Part shown: positions 12,750-12,847 of the stretch, piece after piece
Layout of the letters: each line of letters begins with the position of its first letter
Numbering within the stretch: the stretch's first letter is position 1
DNA from: an uncultured Christensenella sp.
Lineage (GTDB): Bacteria > Bacillota > Clostridia > Christensenellales > UBA1750
Length of the DNA stretch: 12,847 bases
Assembly (NCBI GenBank): GCA_905193155.1
Contig: CAJJNQ010000059.1
Coordinates: forward strand, 1 to 12,847
Reading direction: 5' to 3'
Position numbers and translations under genes: made by a program
Notes under the pieces: model-generated
Databases searched by the model: none
The model's input: the letters and a program-made list of their open reading frames with translations, nothing else
Told to the model about the DNA's origin: nothing

Positions 12750-12840
12750 GAAGCCCTGCGGGCTTTCGCAGAAACCGCCCGCCCGATGGGCGGGCCGTCC
12801 GCAGCGAGGGCACGCAAACGAAAACGACCGTGCGCACGGT
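12750..12840. repeat. Cluster of small hairpins at the window edge
   Basis: AAGCCC-TGC-GGGCTT (12751-12765), GCCCGCCC-GAT-GGGCGGGC (12777-12795) and the perfect palindrome ACCGTGCGCACGGT (12827-12840). The first two have 3-nt loops like the repeat family. There is no T-run and no gene. The region continues outside the window. Confidence 0.6.
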
Positions 12841-12847
12841 GTACTGG

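Overview
The window is a GC-rich bacterial chromosome segment. Its gene content suggests a member of the Clostridia (Bacillota), probably host-associated. The evidence is the AAGGAG-type ribosome binding sites, a DUF4373-type replication protein, a CadC-like ArsR regulator, a YesL/DUF624 membrane protein and Hsp33. I cannot place it to genus. There are eleven convincing protein genes, no tRNA or rRNA genes and no CRISPR array.

Positions 1-4261 look like a phage remnant read on the minus strand. A DUF4373-type replication protein (3149-4261) lies upstream of a collagen-repeat tail-fibre-like protein (857-2359) and a small glycine-rich tail-type protein (193-813). No integrase, capsid, terminase or lysis gene is in view. 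Three or four abutting hairpins (55-219) follow the last gene, and the last one runs inside its coding end.

Positions 4601-6068 are a plus-strand two-gene unit. A near-consensus promoter precedes a small zeta-toxin-like P-loop kinase/ATPase (4682-5239) and an N-formylglutamate amidohydrolase-family protein (5266-6042). The unit ends in a strong terminator that contains the stop codon.

Positions 6231-7882 are a minus-strand pair: a CadC/SmtB-like ArsR repressor with both metal-site motifs intact, then a rhodanese fused to a TtcA-type tRNA thiolation domain. Positions 8765-12684 are also minus-strand: an M20D amidohydrolase with its own promoter, then a tight unit of DUF624 membrane protein, SAM methyltransferase and Hsp33.

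The most unusual content is in the intergenic DNA. At 2553-3060, 6085-6257, 8040-8758 and, as fragments, at 4363-4384 and 11463-11506, there is a family of MITE-like repeats. Their ends are inverted copies of a GGGGAYAACCCCTCAG-type sequence. Inside, they are almost entirely concatenated hairpins. At several fixed positions the stem sequence differs between copies while the pairing is kept. A two-hairpin module recurs with an exact 128-nt period at two unlinked sites. One element forms the 3' end and stop codon of the TtcA-like gene. No complete new multi-gene system is evident; this repeat family is the best candidate for something undescribed.
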